This document shows, piece by piece, positions 44,357-54,228 of a stretch of 64,000 nt of DNA. Within the stretch, counting starts at the first letter, position 1. Each line of letters starts with the position of its first letter. Location of the stretch: contig NZ_JAHKPU010000032.1 of the NCBI RefSeq assembly GCF_018860505.1, forward strand, positions 1-64,000, written 5' to 3'. The notes under the pieces were generated by a model that did not search any database, had not been told where the DNA came from, and saw only the letters and a program-made list of their open reading frames with translations. Source of the DNA: Pacificibacter marinus (lineage in GTDB: Bacteria > Pseudomonadota > Alphaproteobacteria > Rhodobacterales > Rhodobacteraceae). A program made the position numbers and the translations under genes.

Positions 44357-45334
44357 ATGACCACCAATCGAAACCGCCGTAGATTTGTTTTGGGGACATC
44401 CGCTCTTTTGAGCACTTCCCTGATATGTCCTCGATTTGTTGGGATGGCACAGGCTGCGACCCCCACCAATCCGCTTGACGGGATGAGCGCTATTCGTGTG
44501 ATTTCACAAGACAAAATATCCACCGAAGGCCCTGTGTGGGACGCGATCAACCAGCGCCTTATCTTTACCGACATCCCCGGTGATACGATTTACACATATA
44601 CGCCAAAAACCGGCGAAGAGACGATTCTGCGCAGCCCCTCAGACATGGCCAATGGCTTGCTTTTGGATGGAAAAGGCGGTCTGCTCGGCGCGGATCAACG
44701 CACACGCATGATTTCGCGGATGGATTTGGAAACCGGAGAGGTTGAGCCCTTTGTCACCGAATATGACGGCAAAAAACTGAATTCTCCCAACGACATGTTT
44801 TACCACAGCTCTGGCATTCTCTACTTTACCGATCCGCCCTTTGGCATGGACCGCGCCAGCGCTGACAAAACACGCTATATCGATTTCAACGGGTTCTATG
44901 CGCGTCATCCAGATGGCACGGTTGAGCTGCTTAAGAAAGTCGCGACAGACCTGAATCCGAATGGCGTCATTCTAAGCCCAGACGAGAAAACACTGTACTT
45001 GTGCATTTCCAGCGATGGGGTATCACCGATCTTGGCCTTTGATGTTGCCCCAGACGGCAGCCTATCGAACGAGCGTGAATTTGCGACGGGCCACCACAAT
45101 GACGGTTTATCTGTCGATGTGGACGGCAATGTTTATGTCGGCAACGACACAGGCGTTTTCGTATATGCGCCAGACGGCACGCATCACGGTACGATCACCC
45201 TACCCGGCGGAGAAGTCGCCACGAACATGATCTTTGGCGGGGCAGATCTACAGACCCTGTTCATCACCTGCCGCGGGACCAATGTTTATGCCGTCGACCT
45301 TGCCATTGCAGGTCTTGCAGCGCGTCAGTTTTAG
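44357..45334 (+). CDS. SMP-30/gluconolactonase family protein, Tat-exported
   Basis: 325 residues. The N-terminus NRNRRRFVLGTSALL is a twin-arginine signal. The six-bladed propeller shows the family metal ligands in STEGPVWD, LNSPNDMFYHSSGILYFTDP and NPNGVILSPDEKTLYLC. Such enzymes hydrolyse sugar or other lactones. It is 39 nt after the BKACE gene and acts in the periplasm. Confidence 0.85.
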   Translation: MTTNRNRRRFVLGTSALLSTSLICPRFVGMAQAATPTNPLDGMSAIRVISQDKISTEGPVWDAINQRLIFTDIPGDTIYTYTPKTGEETILRSPSDMANGLLLDGKGGLLGADQRTRMISRMDLETGEVEPFVTEYDGKKLNSPNDMFYHSSGILYFTDPPFGMDRASADKTRYIDFNGFYARHPDGTVELLKKVATDLNPNGVILSPDEKTLYLCISSDGVSPILAFDVAPDGSLSNEREFATGHHNDGLSVDVDGNVYVGNDTGVFVYAPDGTHHGTITLPGGEVATNMIFGGADLQTLFITCRGTNVYAVDLAIAGLAARQF

Positions 45335-45466
45335 CGACGCCTATCCCCCCCCAGTCGCCCGCAGATCACAACGCGGGTGAGTATGTGACACGCTGTCCCA
45401 GTTAAAATCAGGACGGCGTGTCTCTTTATGACAGATTTTCCGACCTCAAAGAACAAGGACAACGCG

Positions 45467-46336
45467 ATGCGCAACGTCACAAAAGACAATATTACAGATG
45501 TTTTCATGAGCTACATGGGCCCTGAGACCCCTGAGCGCCTACGAGTGGTTTTGGGCAGCATGGTCAAGCACCTGCATGACTTTGCCCGCGAGGTGAACCT
45601 CACCCATGATGAATGGAACAAAGGCATCGCGTTTTTAGAGGCCGCCGCCGAAATTTCAGATGCAGAGCGCCATGAATATGTGCTGCTGTCTGATGTTCTG
45701 GGCCTGTCATCTCTCATCGACCTATTGCACGCCGATCCCGATGGCACCTCGTCGTCTGTATTGGGGCCATTCCATATTTCAGGCTCGCCCAAGCTCGAGC
45801 TTGGCGGCGACCTCAGAAAAGACTGCGATGCGCAGGTTCTATTGGCACAAGGCTGTGTCAAAGACCCTGACGGCAACCCGATTTCTGGGGCGACCTTGGA
45901 CATTTGGCAAACCGCGCCGAATGGGCTGTATTCTAGCCAAGATCCAGATCAAGACACCTATTCGTTCCATGGGTTACAAACCGTTGGGGCCGATGGCAGA
46001 TATGCGTTCACCTCGGTGCGCCCTGTTGAATACACCGTACCCTCTGATGGGCCAGTCGGGGACATCCTGCGCGCGTGCGGGCGGCACCCTTGGCGGCCCT
46101 CTCATCTGCATTTCATCGTTGAAGCCCCAGGGTTCCGCCCTTTGGTGACCGAGGTTTTCCCTGAAGACGATCAATACCTTGATCAAGATACAGTGTTTGG
46201 CGTGCGTGAAGATTTGGTCATGCGATATCAAAACATGCCCGCCGGCAGTTTCCCCGAAACAGGGTTCGCGTTGTCAGGGGCAGTCGATGAGGCCTATCTC
46301 AAAGTGGACTTTGATCTGACCCTTGTGCCCGCCTAA
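45467..46336 (+). CDS. Intradiol ring-cleavage dioxygenase (hydroxyquinol/catechol 1,2-dioxygenase type)
   Basis: About 289 residues. The Fe(III) ligands appear as Tyr in NGLYSSQD, Tyr in PVEYTVPSDGP and the two His of RHPWRPSHLHF. The N-terminal helical domain (about 15-100) is the type found in catechol and hydroxyquinol 1,2-dioxygenases. ATG 45467 has AAGGAC 6 nt upstream and is preferred to 45428. It opens an aromatic ring at a diol in the cytoplasm. No maleylacetate reductase is in the window, so the substrate is not fixed. Confidence 0.88.
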   Translation: MRNVTKDNITDVFMSYMGPETPERLRVVLGSMVKHLHDFAREVNLTHDEWNKGIAFLEAAAEISDAERHEYVLLSDVLGLSSLIDLLHADPDGTSSSVLGPFHISGSPKLELGGDLRKDCDAQVLLAQGCVKDPDGNPISGATLDIWQTAPNGLYSSQDPDQDTYSFHGLQTVGADGRYAFTSVRPVEYTVPSDGPVGDILRACGRHPWRPSHLHFIVEAPGFRPLVTEVFPEDDQYLDQDTVFGVREDLVMRYQNMPAGSFPETGFALSGAVDEAYLKVDFDLTLVPA

Positions 46337-46385
46337 CGTGTGCCTTTCTAAATCAGACATAAACACCCCTGCCCATTAGATGTTA

Positions 46386-46420
46386 AAAACGCTGGACCAC
46401 AAACATGGTCCAGCGTTTCT
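46386..46420. terminator. Bidirectional terminator after dioxygenase gene
   Basis: The arms AAACGCTGGACCA and TGGTCCAGCGTTT, 13 bp, with a 6-nt loop, lie between converging genes. Confidence 0.85.
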
Positions 46421-46502
46421 GTTTGAAGTCCCAATCACATCCGGGGAGAGGAGAATTGCAGTCCACCTGAGCAATGCGCGCTCAGATGGGACTGTTGTAC
46501 AG

Positions 46503-48203
46503 TTAGGCCGCGCCTAGGTTCGGCATAAGGTTTAACAAATGCTGACTGTACGCGTGTTGAGGGCTCTCAAACAGATCTTCGTTCGATGCGATCTCACAGA
46601 TTTTGCCATGACGCATCACAGCGATACGGTCACACATCTGACGCACCACAGGCAGATCGTGGCTGATGAACAACATCGTCAGCCCCAGCTCGTCTTGCAG
46701 GTCACGCAACAGATTTAGGATTTGAGCTTGAGTCGATACATCCAGCGCCGATGTCGGCTCATCACAGATCAATATCCTCGGCCTTGAGGCAAGGGCACGC
46801 GCAATCGCGATCCGTTGCCGTTGACCACCTGAGAATTCATGCGGATAACGGCGGGCTGCGGTCTTGCCCAACCCGACATGATCCAACAAATCATCCACAA
46901 TTTGTCGTGTTTGGCTTTCGTTTTCCGTCAAGCGATGAAAGCGCATTGGTTCGGCCACGATATCGCGAATATTCATTCGGCTGTTCATGCTCGAATAAGG
47001 GTCTTGGAACACCACCTGTAAAAACGTCCGTGAATGACGTCGTGCGAGATCATTGTGCTTTGGGCCGATTTTTTGGCCATAGATAGACAAATCGCCTGTA
47101 TCGGCAAAGTGCAATCCTGCGATGATTTTTGCCACAGTCGATTTTCCAGAACCGGATTCACCGACCAAGCCAAAGGTCTCCCCCTGTTGAATGTCAAACG
47201 ACACGTTGTCGACAGCCTGCACAAATGTGCGCTGGCTCTTAAAAACGCTGTTTTTCAAACGAAACGCCAAAGACATATTTTTCACTTGGATGGCGGGACC
47301 AACCGAAGCCTCGACACCCGCATTCGTCTTACCCAACCAATGCGACTGCACATCAATCTTTGATTGAGCCGCCTCCCCTTCGATCAAATCGACACAGGTG
47401 AAACGGTGCAGGCGCTTGTCCGGCGATGGCACTGCAACGATCAGGTTTTGGGTATATTCATGCTGCGGAAGGCGCAGGACTTGATTGACGTCACCCACCT
47501 CAACCAGCTCACCGCGAAACATCACTGCAACGCGGTCCGCAATTTCACTGACGACGCCGATATCATGGGTGACCATAATGACCCCTAATCCACGTTCATC
47601 GCAGATCCGCCTAATCAGTTTTAAAATCTGTGACTGAATCGAAACATCAAGCGCCGTTGTCGGCTCATCTGCAATGATCAATTCAGGATCCCCCGCGAGC
47701 GCCAGCGCGATCACCACCCTTTGACGCATTCCACCCGAAAACTGATGAGGGTAGGAATTAAGGCGGCTTTGCGGATCAGGAATACCAACGTCGTTCAGCA
47801 GTTCAATCGCCCGTGCCTCGGCGTCCTTGGCCTTTAGCCCAAGGCACTCTTGGATCGTCTCAACCAGTTGTTTGCCAACTGTCATCAACGGGTTGAGCGA
47901 ACTTTGCGGATCTTGAAAGATCGTACCAATACGGCGACCGCGCAATTTGCGCATCTGCTCATCCGTATAATCGCGGATGTTTTCGCCTTGAAAGTAGACC
48001 TCGCCAGAACTGATGCGGCCTGGTTTGCCCAACAATCCCGTGATCGCGTTGCCCACAGTTGATTTACCTGCACCAGATTCCCCAACAAGGCCAATGATTT
48101 CACCCGCATTCACCTGAAGATCAAAATTCTTCACGGCGTTCAAAACCAAGTTGCGCATTGGGAAATCGATACAAAGATTTCGAATGTCCAAAAGCTGTGT
48201 CAT
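46503..48203 (-). CDS. Oligopeptide-type ABC transporter, double ATP-binding protein
   Basis: 566 residues with two ABC domains. Domain 1 has VGESGAGKSTVGNA, FSGGMRQRVVIALAL and ELIIADEPTTALD. Domain 2 has VGESGSGKSTVAKI, FSGGQRQRIAIARAL and RILICDEPTSALD. Both carry the oligopeptide C-terminal extensions (SPDKRLHRFTCVDL). Such fused proteins energise dipeptide, glutathione or opine uptake. The start overlaps the permease stop (ATGA). It is the last gene of the SBP-permease-permease-ATPase operon. Confidence 0.92.
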   Translation of the reverse strand: MTQLLDIRNLCIDFPMRNLVLNAVKNFDLQVNAGEIIGLVGESGAGKSTVGNAITGLLGKPGRISSGEVYFQGENIRDYTDEQMRKLRGRRIGTIFQDPQSSLNPLMTVGKQLVETIQECLGLKAKDAEARAIELLNDVGIPDPQSRLNSYPHQFSGGMRQRVVIALALAGDPELIIADEPTTALDVSIQSQILKLIRRICDERGLGVIMVTHDIGVVSEIADRVAVMFRGELVEVGDVNQVLRLPQHEYTQNLIVAVPSPDKRLHRFTCVDLIEGEAAQSKIDVQSHWLGKTNAGVEASVGPAIQVKNMSLAFRLKNSVFKSQRTFVQAVDNVSFDIQQGETFGLVGESGSGKSTVAKIIAGLHFADTGDLSIYGQKIGPKHNDLARRHSRTFLQVVFQDPYSSMNSRMNIRDIVAEPMRFHRLTENESQTRQIVDDLLDHVGLGKTAARRYPHEFSGGQRQRIAIARALASRPRILICDEPTSALDVSTQAQILNLLRDLQDELGLTMLFISHDLPVVRQMCDRIAVMRHGKICEIASNEDLFESPQHAYSQHLLNLMPNLGAA

Positions 48204-49159
48204 CTTAATTTAGGATCCAAAATATCGCGCAGCTTGTCGCCGAGCAGGTTGACAGAAAAAACGAGGAGAACCAGTACCAATGACGGGAAGAACGCAATCC
48301 ACCAAAGGCCTGAGAACAGGTATTCATTCCCGACACGGATTAAGGTTCCAAGTGACGGTGTTGTTGACGGAATGCCCTGCCCCAGAAACGAAAGTGTCGC
48401 CTCAGAAATAATCGCAATCGCAAAGCTGAGCGTTGACAGCACAATCACGGATCGCATCACGTTGGGCAGCACATGGCGCAAGATAATCAGCCAACTTGGC
48501 AGGCCGATAACGCGCGCGGCTTGAACATATTCTTTGTTGCGCTCCACCATTGTTGCGCCACGGGTCACACGGGCAAATTGCGGCCAATCCGACAGACCAA
48601 TGGCGATGATCACAAAATAGATCGCAAATTGGTTGTGATACTCAATCGGCAGAAACGCGCGACCAAATCCGTTGATCATGATCGCAGTCAAAATGCCAGG
48701 GATCGTCAATTGAACATCCGCGATGCGCATGATGACCACATCGGTCAGCCCGCCAGCAAAACCGGAAATGACCCCAAGGGTTGTGCCTAGAACCATTCCC
48801 AACAGAACCGCTGCAAGGCCAACCAGAATAGACAATCGCCCACCGTAAAGCATCGTAGACAACAGGTCGCGCCCCTGATCATCCGTTCCCAAAATATACT
48901 GGGACTGCCCGCCTGCGGCCCACGCTGGTGGCAGCTTACCATCCCACAGCATCACCTGCGCGGGATCGAAGGGATTGAATGGGGCAATGATCGGCGCAAA
49001 CAATGCGACGCTAAAAAAGAACAGCGTTGCTAAGCCCGCGATCATGGCCATCGGCGAATGGGTGAAGCTCCAAACCACATCATTGTCTAAAAAGCGGCTG
49101 AGGCGAGATGTCTTATCAGTATCAATCATGGTCATCTGACTTTTCATAGGGATTGGCAT
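48200..49159 (-). CDS. Oligopeptide-type ABC transporter permease (DppC/OppC-like)
   Basis: 319 residues. It has an N-terminal membrane helix, a periplasmic loop (QYILGTDDQGRDLLSTMLYG) that is a family hallmark, and the EAA loop YVQAARVIGLPSWLIILRHV. The start overlaps the previous stop (TGATG). It forms the channel with the DppB-like protein. Confidence 0.9.
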   Translation of the reverse strand: MPIPMKSQMTMIDTDKTSRLSRFLDNDVVWSFTHSPMAMIAGLATLFFFSVALFAPIIAPFNPFDPAQVMLWDGKLPPAWAAGGQSQYILGTDDQGRDLLSTMLYGGRLSILVGLAAVLLGMVLGTTLGVISGFAGGLTDVVIMRIADVQLTIPGILTAIMINGFGRAFLPIEYHNQFAIYFVIIAIGLSDWPQFARVTRGATMVERNKEYVQAARVIGLPSWLIILRHVLPNVMRSVIVLSTLSFAIAIISEATLSFLGQGIPSTTPSLGTLIRVGNEYLFSGLWWIAFFPSLVLVLLVFSVNLLGDKLRDILDPKLR

Positions 49160-50121
49160 CAGCTTAAGCGAATGCGCGGGTCGATCAGGAAGTAGAGCAA
49201 ATCAACGGTCAAGCTGATCAAAACAAACAATCCTGCGACAAACAAAAGATAGGCTGCCATGACGGGAATATCGACAAAACCCACGGCCTGAATGAACATT
49301 AAACCTGTGCCAGGCCACTGGAATACAGTTTCAGTGATCACAGAAAAAGCAATCAAACCGCCGATGTTCATCCCTATAACAGTTGTCACCGGAACAAGCG
49401 TGTTGCGCAGTGCATGCCCAAAGTTGATAGCACGGTCTGTGAGCCCTCTTGCCCGTGCAAACTTGATAAAATCAGCCCGCATAACCTCAAGCATTTCGGC
49501 GCGTACAAGGCGCAAGATCATCGTTGTTTGGAACAAGGACAGTGTAATCGCAGGCAAGAGGATCGAGCGCCAACCATCCACCGTCAACAAGCTGGTTTTC
49601 CATCCCCCAAGATCGACAGTTCCGCCGCGCCCTGAGGATGGCAGCCACTGCAATGTGACCGCAAAGATATAAATAAGAGCGATGCCGATGACAAAGGTTG
49701 GCAGGCTAACCCCCGCCAAAGATGAAGATAAAATCGTCTTTGACAGCCACGATTTAGGGCGAATGCCACAAAATACACCTGCTGTTACGCCAAAGGTGAT
49801 TGCGATCACAGCCGACACCGCGACCAATTCCAATGTTGCAGGCAAGCGGCTCGCAATCAGTTCGGTCACGGGTTGTTTTAAACGATAAGAAATTCCAAAG
49901 TTGCCTTGGACGGCATTGGTCATAAAACGTCCGTATTGCGTCATCACCGTGTCGTTAAGCCCAAGCGCCTCGCGCATACGATCTGCATCCGCTGCTGTCG
50001 CATCCTCGGGCAGCAAACTGCTGAGAGGATCCCCCACAAAGTTAAACATGGAAAACGAAACAAATGACACAATGATCATCACCAGACCAACCTGCATGAG
50101 CCGGCCGAATAAATAGCGCAT
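49159..50121 (-). CDS. Oligopeptide-type ABC transporter permease (DppB/OppB-like)
   Basis: 320 residues, beginning MRYLFGRLMQVGLVMIIVSF. The family motif in the first loop is DPLSSLLPEDATAADADRMR, and the EAA loop is FIKFARARGLTDRAINFGHA. It comes 86 nt after the binding protein gene, with a hairpin between. Confidence 0.9.
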   Translation of the reverse strand: MRYLFGRLMQVGLVMIIVSFVSFSMFNFVGDPLSSLLPEDATAADADRMREALGLNDTVMTQYGRFMTNAVQGNFGISYRLKQPVTELIASRLPATLELVAVSAVIAITFGVTAGVFCGIRPKSWLSKTILSSSLAGVSLPTFVIGIALIYIFAVTLQWLPSSGRGGTVDLGGWKTSLLTVDGWRSILLPAITLSLFQTTMILRLVRAEMLEVMRADFIKFARARGLTDRAINFGHALRNTLVPVTTVIGMNIGGLIAFSVITETVFQWPGTGLMFIQAVGFVDIPVMAAYLLFVAGLFVLISLTVDLLYFLIDPRIRLS

Positions 50122-50156
50122 GACACCCCCTTTTATATCCTAGATCGCGATGAATC

Positions 50157-50189
50157 CGCCGCGCCCCATACAGATATTTGGGGCGCGGA
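50157..50189 (-). terminator. Hairpin between binding-protein and permease genes
   Basis: CCGCGCCCC pairs with GGGGCGCGG around a 12-nt loop. On the minus strand, the direction of the operon, no T-run follows. It may stabilise the upstream message and raise binding-protein output, as in other ABC operons. Confidence 0.6.
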
Positions 50190-50207
50190 CTATTATTTTT
50201 GTTGCAA

Positions 50208-51794
50208 TCAGTTTGCGTTTTTCACAGCAAATTCAAAGCGTGGCGTGTTGTCAGCCGAGATCGGCAAATCAAGATCTGACACCATCGCCCATGAAATCAC
50301 CTGATGGTGCACAGGCGCATAAGGCGCTTCATCGCGCGCAATTTGCCAAGCCTGATGAATAAGATCAAGGCGTGTCTCAGGATTCATTTCTTTGCGAATT
50401 TCGCCAATTAAATCATTTACTTGTGAGTTATCGTATTCAGCAGCATTGGCACGCCCGCCTGCTTCCAACAGGTATTCCATTGGGTATTGGCTATCCAATG
50501 TTGGCACCCCCCAGCCGATCAAGAAAAAGTCCGTATCCTTGTCGTTGACCTTGGTGAAGTGAATGTTCTTTGGTGTCGCCTCCAAAGTCACGTTGATGCC
50601 AATACGGGCCAGCATTGCAACCGCAGCCTGACAGATTTTCTCATCATTGAGGTAACGATCGTTCGGGCAATCCAATTGAACCGAAAACCCGTCTGCATAG
50701 CCCGCTTCAGCCATCAATGCCTTAGATTTTTCGGGATCATAGCCATAAGGTGCATCCAATTCAGGCGTGCTGCCAAAGACGCTCGGCGATGTCAGCATCC
50801 CAGTCGGGAAAGAATTGCCATCCATCACAACGCGCTGAATGGCTGCCAGATCAAGAGCATGATTGACGGCCAAACGCACGCGCACATCCGCAAACGGATT
50901 AACGTCAGTGATGTTAGACGATTTCAAAGGCTCCGCGCTTTGCTTCATGCCAAAGAAAATCGTACGGACTTCAGGAACTGTTTCGATTTTTAAACCTTCA
51001 GCCCCCTTGATGCGTTGAATGTCTTGCAACGGCGGATCAAGAACGAAATCTAACTCCCCCGACAACAAAGAGGCCACACGCGTCGCAGCATTGGCGATGG
51101 GGCGAAATTCAATTGTGTCGATGTTGCCAGAGTGATCGCTCCAGCCCCACCAGTCTTCATTGCGCGCCATGATCGTTTGCTCATCCGGTGCGCGTGAGAC
51201 CAATTTGAATGGGCCCGTGCCATTAGCATGGCGCACCGCATAGGTCTCTTCTTTGGTCGTGAAGTTTTGGGGCTCGACAACGCCGTTCTCTTCAGCCCAA
51301 TCGCTGTCCATGATCATAATCGATGTCAACTGCGCTGGCAAAATCGGGTTCGGATCTGTCGTTATCAATTTAACTTCGTAGTCGTTGATCACCTCAACGG
51401 ATGCAATCGAAGACATAAGTTTGATATAGGCAGAGGTCGGCGCCTGCGTGCGGGTGATTGAAAACACAACGTCTTGCGCGTTGAAGTCTTGCCCTTCGTG
51501 GAAAGTCACGCCTTTGCGCAGCTTCAAAAGCCAAGCATTCTCGCCCTCAATGGGTTCCCAACTGGTCGCGAGGCCTGGGACCAAATTCAAACTCGGATCA
51601 CGCGTGATCAAGCGCTCGTACATAATTCCGTTAATGGCCCGTGTAGAGGCATCCACTTCACTATGCGGATCAAAGGTTAGCGCATCGCCAGAACTGCTCC
51701 AGCGTAAAGTTTCAGCCGAAACCGCAGTGCCGGCTGATATGGCAGTGCCCGCTACGGCCATGACGGCCAGCATTGAGATAACATTTTTTTGCAT
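50208..51794 (-). CDS. Oligopeptide-type ABC transporter substrate-binding protein
   Basis: 528 residues, solute-binding family 5. A signal peptide (MQKNVISMLAVMAVAGTAIS, cut near VSA-ETLRW) precedes LTFDPHSEVDASTRAINGIM and YERLITRDPSLNLVPGLATS. GGGAGAAT lies 3-10 nt before ATG 51794. The ligand may be a peptide or another compound broken down by the adjacent catabolic genes. It is divergent from a LysR regulator. Confidence 0.9.
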   Translation of the reverse strand: MQKNVISMLAVMAVAGTAISAGTAVSAETLRWSSSGDALTFDPHSEVDASTRAINGIMYERLITRDPSLNLVPGLATSWEPIEGENAWLLKLRKGVTFHEGQDFNAQDVVFSITRTQAPTSAYIKLMSSIASVEVINDYEVKLITTDPNPILPAQLTSIMIMDSDWAEENGVVEPQNFTTKEETYAVRHANGTGPFKLVSRAPDEQTIMARNEDWWGWSDHSGNIDTIEFRPIANAATRVASLLSGELDFVLDPPLQDIQRIKGAEGLKIETVPEVRTIFFGMKQSAEPLKSSNITDVNPFADVRVRLAVNHALDLAAIQRVVMDGNSFPTGMLTSPSVFGSTPELDAPYGYDPEKSKALMAEAGYADGFSVQLDCPNDRYLNDEKICQAAVAMLARIGINVTLEATPKNIHFTKVNDKDTDFFLIGWGVPTLDSQYPMEYLLEAGGRANAAEYDNSQVNDLIGEIRKEMNPETRLDLIHQAWQIARDEAPYAPVHHQVISWAMVSDLDLPISADNTPRFEFAVKNAN

Positions 51795-52104
51795 CAGATT
51801 CTCCCTATCGACGTTACAAATTGCAACCCGCAAGGGTTGAATTAGACTTGCAGTACGCGGGTAAAGCCGTGAGGGGCCTCCTCCCCCTGAGCCACGTCAA
51901 ACCATCGCGTTGTCTTAATGTACTATAAAGATATAACGAGAGAAAAAGCACTGTTGCCAATACTGCTTAGGATGGGCCGCCTTTCCTAAAAAGTATCGCA
52001 AAACCCTGTTTTATATTCTAATATCAGCAACGAACCTGACTAGAGAAAATCTCAAAAAAACCTCTAGTAATATACTTTAATGTTTAAAATAAAAAGGTTA
52101 CGAG
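51795..52104. promoter_or_regulatory. Divergent promoter region, ABC operon and LysR gene
   Basis: A 7-bp inverted repeat, ACTAGAG-N16-CTCTAGT, lies at 52039-52068, about 37 nt before the LysR start. It is a candidate LysR operator. The rest is AT-rich with no coding region. Confidence 0.5.
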
Positions 52105-52998
52105 ATGAACTTACGCCAACTTGGTTACTTCGTTGCTATTGCTGAAGAACAGAACATGGGCCGCGCGGCCCAACGCTTGAACATCTCGCAGCCGCCTCTT
52201 AGCCGCCAAATACATGCCTTGGAAATTGAGTTGGGCGCACAATTATTTACCCGTATGCCCAAAGGTATGGTCCTCACCGAAGCGGGACGTATTTTACTGT
52301 CTGAAGCGAGAGAGATTCTTGCGAAAACAAACCACGTCCAAGAGCTGATCGAGGGGGTTGTCTCTGGCAATGTCGGACAGTTGAACGTCGGCTTTTTTGG
52401 TTCCACCATCTATGGCGCCGTACCTTCGGTTTTGAGAAAGTTCAGCCTGCAAAATCCCCGTGTCAACGTCACTCTGCGCTGGATGAGCAAGCCGGAGCAA
52501 ATCAACGCAATACGAGACGGGCGTATTCATGTTGGGTTCGGACGCTACTTCTTCGCAGGTGACGATCTAGAGGAAGTGACGTTTTACCGTGAACACCTGT
52601 TTGCCGCTGTGCTGAACGATTCAGAACTGTTTGATGCCGAGGAAGTGACACTTGAACAGCTCAGTAAAATGCCGCTGTTCTTGTACCCGGCAGCCGATCC
52701 ACCCAGCATCGCGGACGAAGTCATTGCCGTGTTTCGCAAGGCCGGATTGAACCCTCAAGTGGAACAAAAAGTACCGGATTTAACCTCAGCGCTTGCCCTT
52801 GTGCGTTGCGGCAAAGGCTGTGCGATCGTGACAGAGGCGGCAACGGCGCTACAGTTCCCTGATGTTAAATTTCTGCGAATTAGGGGATGCGATAGCTTTA
52901 TTCCAACCTCTTACCTTGTTTCTGCACAAAACAAATCGCCAGTCTTAGAAAAGTTCTTGGATATTATCGACGAAGACATCACCACGCATGGCGATTAA
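52105..52998 (+). CDS. LysR-family transcriptional regulator
   Basis: 297 residues. The helix-turn-helix is at about 1-60 (MNLRQLGYFVAIAEEQNMGR, LNISQPPLSRQIHALEIELG), which is typical of the CatR/BenM-like branch. The effector domain fills the rest. It is divergent from the ABC transporter operon and close to the aromatic dioxygenase genes; control of this catabolic block is likely. Confidence 0.9.
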   Translation: MNLRQLGYFVAIAEEQNMGRAAQRLNISQPPLSRQIHALEIELGAQLFTRMPKGMVLTEAGRILLSEAREILAKTNHVQELIEGVVSGNVGQLNVGFFGSTIYGAVPSVLRKFSLQNPRVNVTLRWMSKPEQINAIRDGRIHVGFGRYFFAGDDLEEVTFYREHLFAAVLNDSELFDAEEVTLEQLSKMPLFLYPAADPPSIADEVIAVFRKAGLNPQVEQKVPDLTSALALVRCGKGCAIVTEAATALQFPDVKFLRIRGCDSFIPTSYLVSAQNKSPVLEKFLDIIDEDITTHGD

Positions 52999-53024
52999 TG
53001 GCTTGCGATGAGGACTATAAATTG

Positions 53025-53075
53025 AAAATGCCGTGCCTGACATTCATCAGACACGGCATCGTTTTATCTTACGCC
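53025..53075. terminator. Bidirectional terminator after LysR gene
   Basis: ATGCCGTG pairs with CACGGCAT, with an inner CTGA/TCAG pair. An A-run on the left and TTTTAT on the right serve both converging genes. Confidence 0.8.
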
Positions 53076-53093
53076 AGTTTTATCGTGACCGTT

Positions 53094-53888
53094 TTATGTT
53101 GTGCGTGATGGCAATGCGCCTGTGAAAACGGGCTTTCGTTTTTCCTTGAACGCCATCTTGGCCTCACGCCCGTCTGGGGACATAGACAAGTAGCCTTGCA
53201 TCGTGCCTGAGGCTGCCATGTGGTTTGAATAGCCAGCGGAATCCATCAAAATATTGGTCGCTTTCTTGGTATATTTTATGGCCAGTGGCGGCAATTCGGA
53301 CAAGGCGATGGCGTAATCGTTCACGGCGTCTTCAAACTCTGCAGCAGGTACGCAGCGGTTGATCAGTCCCCAACGTTCCGCTTCCGGCGCGTTAACTTTG
53401 CGGCCCAACAGAGACATTTCCAATGAACGTGCCCTGCCGACGCTTAACAGCGCCACGCCACCGGAATGATTGCCCGCCTGAATTTCGCGCATCTGAAAAA
53501 AGGCTGTGTCCACTGCGACGATCAAATCACAAGACATCGCGATATATCCACCACCGCCGATGGCAGGCCCGTTCACGGCAGCCACAATGGGCTTGGGGCT
53601 GCGCTGCATGCGCTGACGAGTGCCTTCGTTCCAATGGCCATATTCGTCCATTTGTTCACTCGTCGCCGTTGCCGTAAACCGAAGATCTTGACCAGAGGAA
53701 AAGAAATCGCCACTGCCTGTGATGACGATGCAGCGGCAGTCGTCATTATGTTCAAGCATGTCCAAAGCCTGTGAGATTTCCTTGAAAACATGGGTATCAT
53801 GGGCGTTCTTGACCTCAGGGCGGTTCAAGGTAATCGTCCAAACGGTACCGGCTTGCGAAACCAACAGTGAATCAAATGTCATCGTCAT
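53094..53888 (-). CDS. Enoyl-CoA hydratase/isomerase family protein
   Basis: 264 residues of the crotonase fold. The oxyanion-hole region contains FFSSGQDLRFTATATSEQMD and VNGPAIGGGGYIAMSCDLIV. The second catalytic position aligns near QMREIQAGNHSGGVALL. Members hydrate, isomerise or cleave acyl-CoAs. It could act on the CoA ester made by the BKACE gene or on ring-cleavage products. Its divergent neighbour is the FAH gene. Confidence 0.85.
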   Translation of the reverse strand: MTMTFDSLLVSQAGTVWTITLNRPEVKNAHDTHVFKEISQALDMLEHNDDCRCIVITGSGDFFSSGQDLRFTATATSEQMDEYGHWNEGTRQRMQRSPKPIVAAVNGPAIGGGGYIAMSCDLIVAVDTAFFQMREIQAGNHSGGVALLSVGRARSLEMSLLGRKVNAPEAERWGLINRCVPAAEFEDAVNDYAIALSELPPLAIKYTKKATNILMDSAGYSNHMAASGTMQGYLSMSPDGREAKMAFKEKRKPVFTGALPSRTT

Positions 53889-54228
53889 AAGTGCTCTCCA
53901 ATATGCTTCGAGGCCAGACGCGGACGACGTCTCGATAACCTCTCAGATTTAGCGAAGCATATTTTTCAAACACCATATCAGGAAAATACTATTTTGCTGC
54001 GCACACCATGCCAAATCAGTATGACGCAACGCATTTCGATCAAAACTCAACACCAATATACCAGTTAGGTATGAAAGATCGGCATCAAAGGTATTTGAAA
54101 CGTATCACGTTATTTGACTAACTTCCCCAAAACCACAGGTGAATGACACAGGTGGATCAACGATTTGCCCATCGTCATCACGACAATGACAACAAAATGG
54201 GCAGTGACCGTGCAACGGAGAAAAACAC
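53889..54228. promoter_or_regulatory. Divergent promoter region of hydratase and FAH genes
   Basis: A 340-bp AT-rich stretch with no coding region or structured RNA that I can recognise. It must hold promoters in both directions. Confidence 0.4.
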
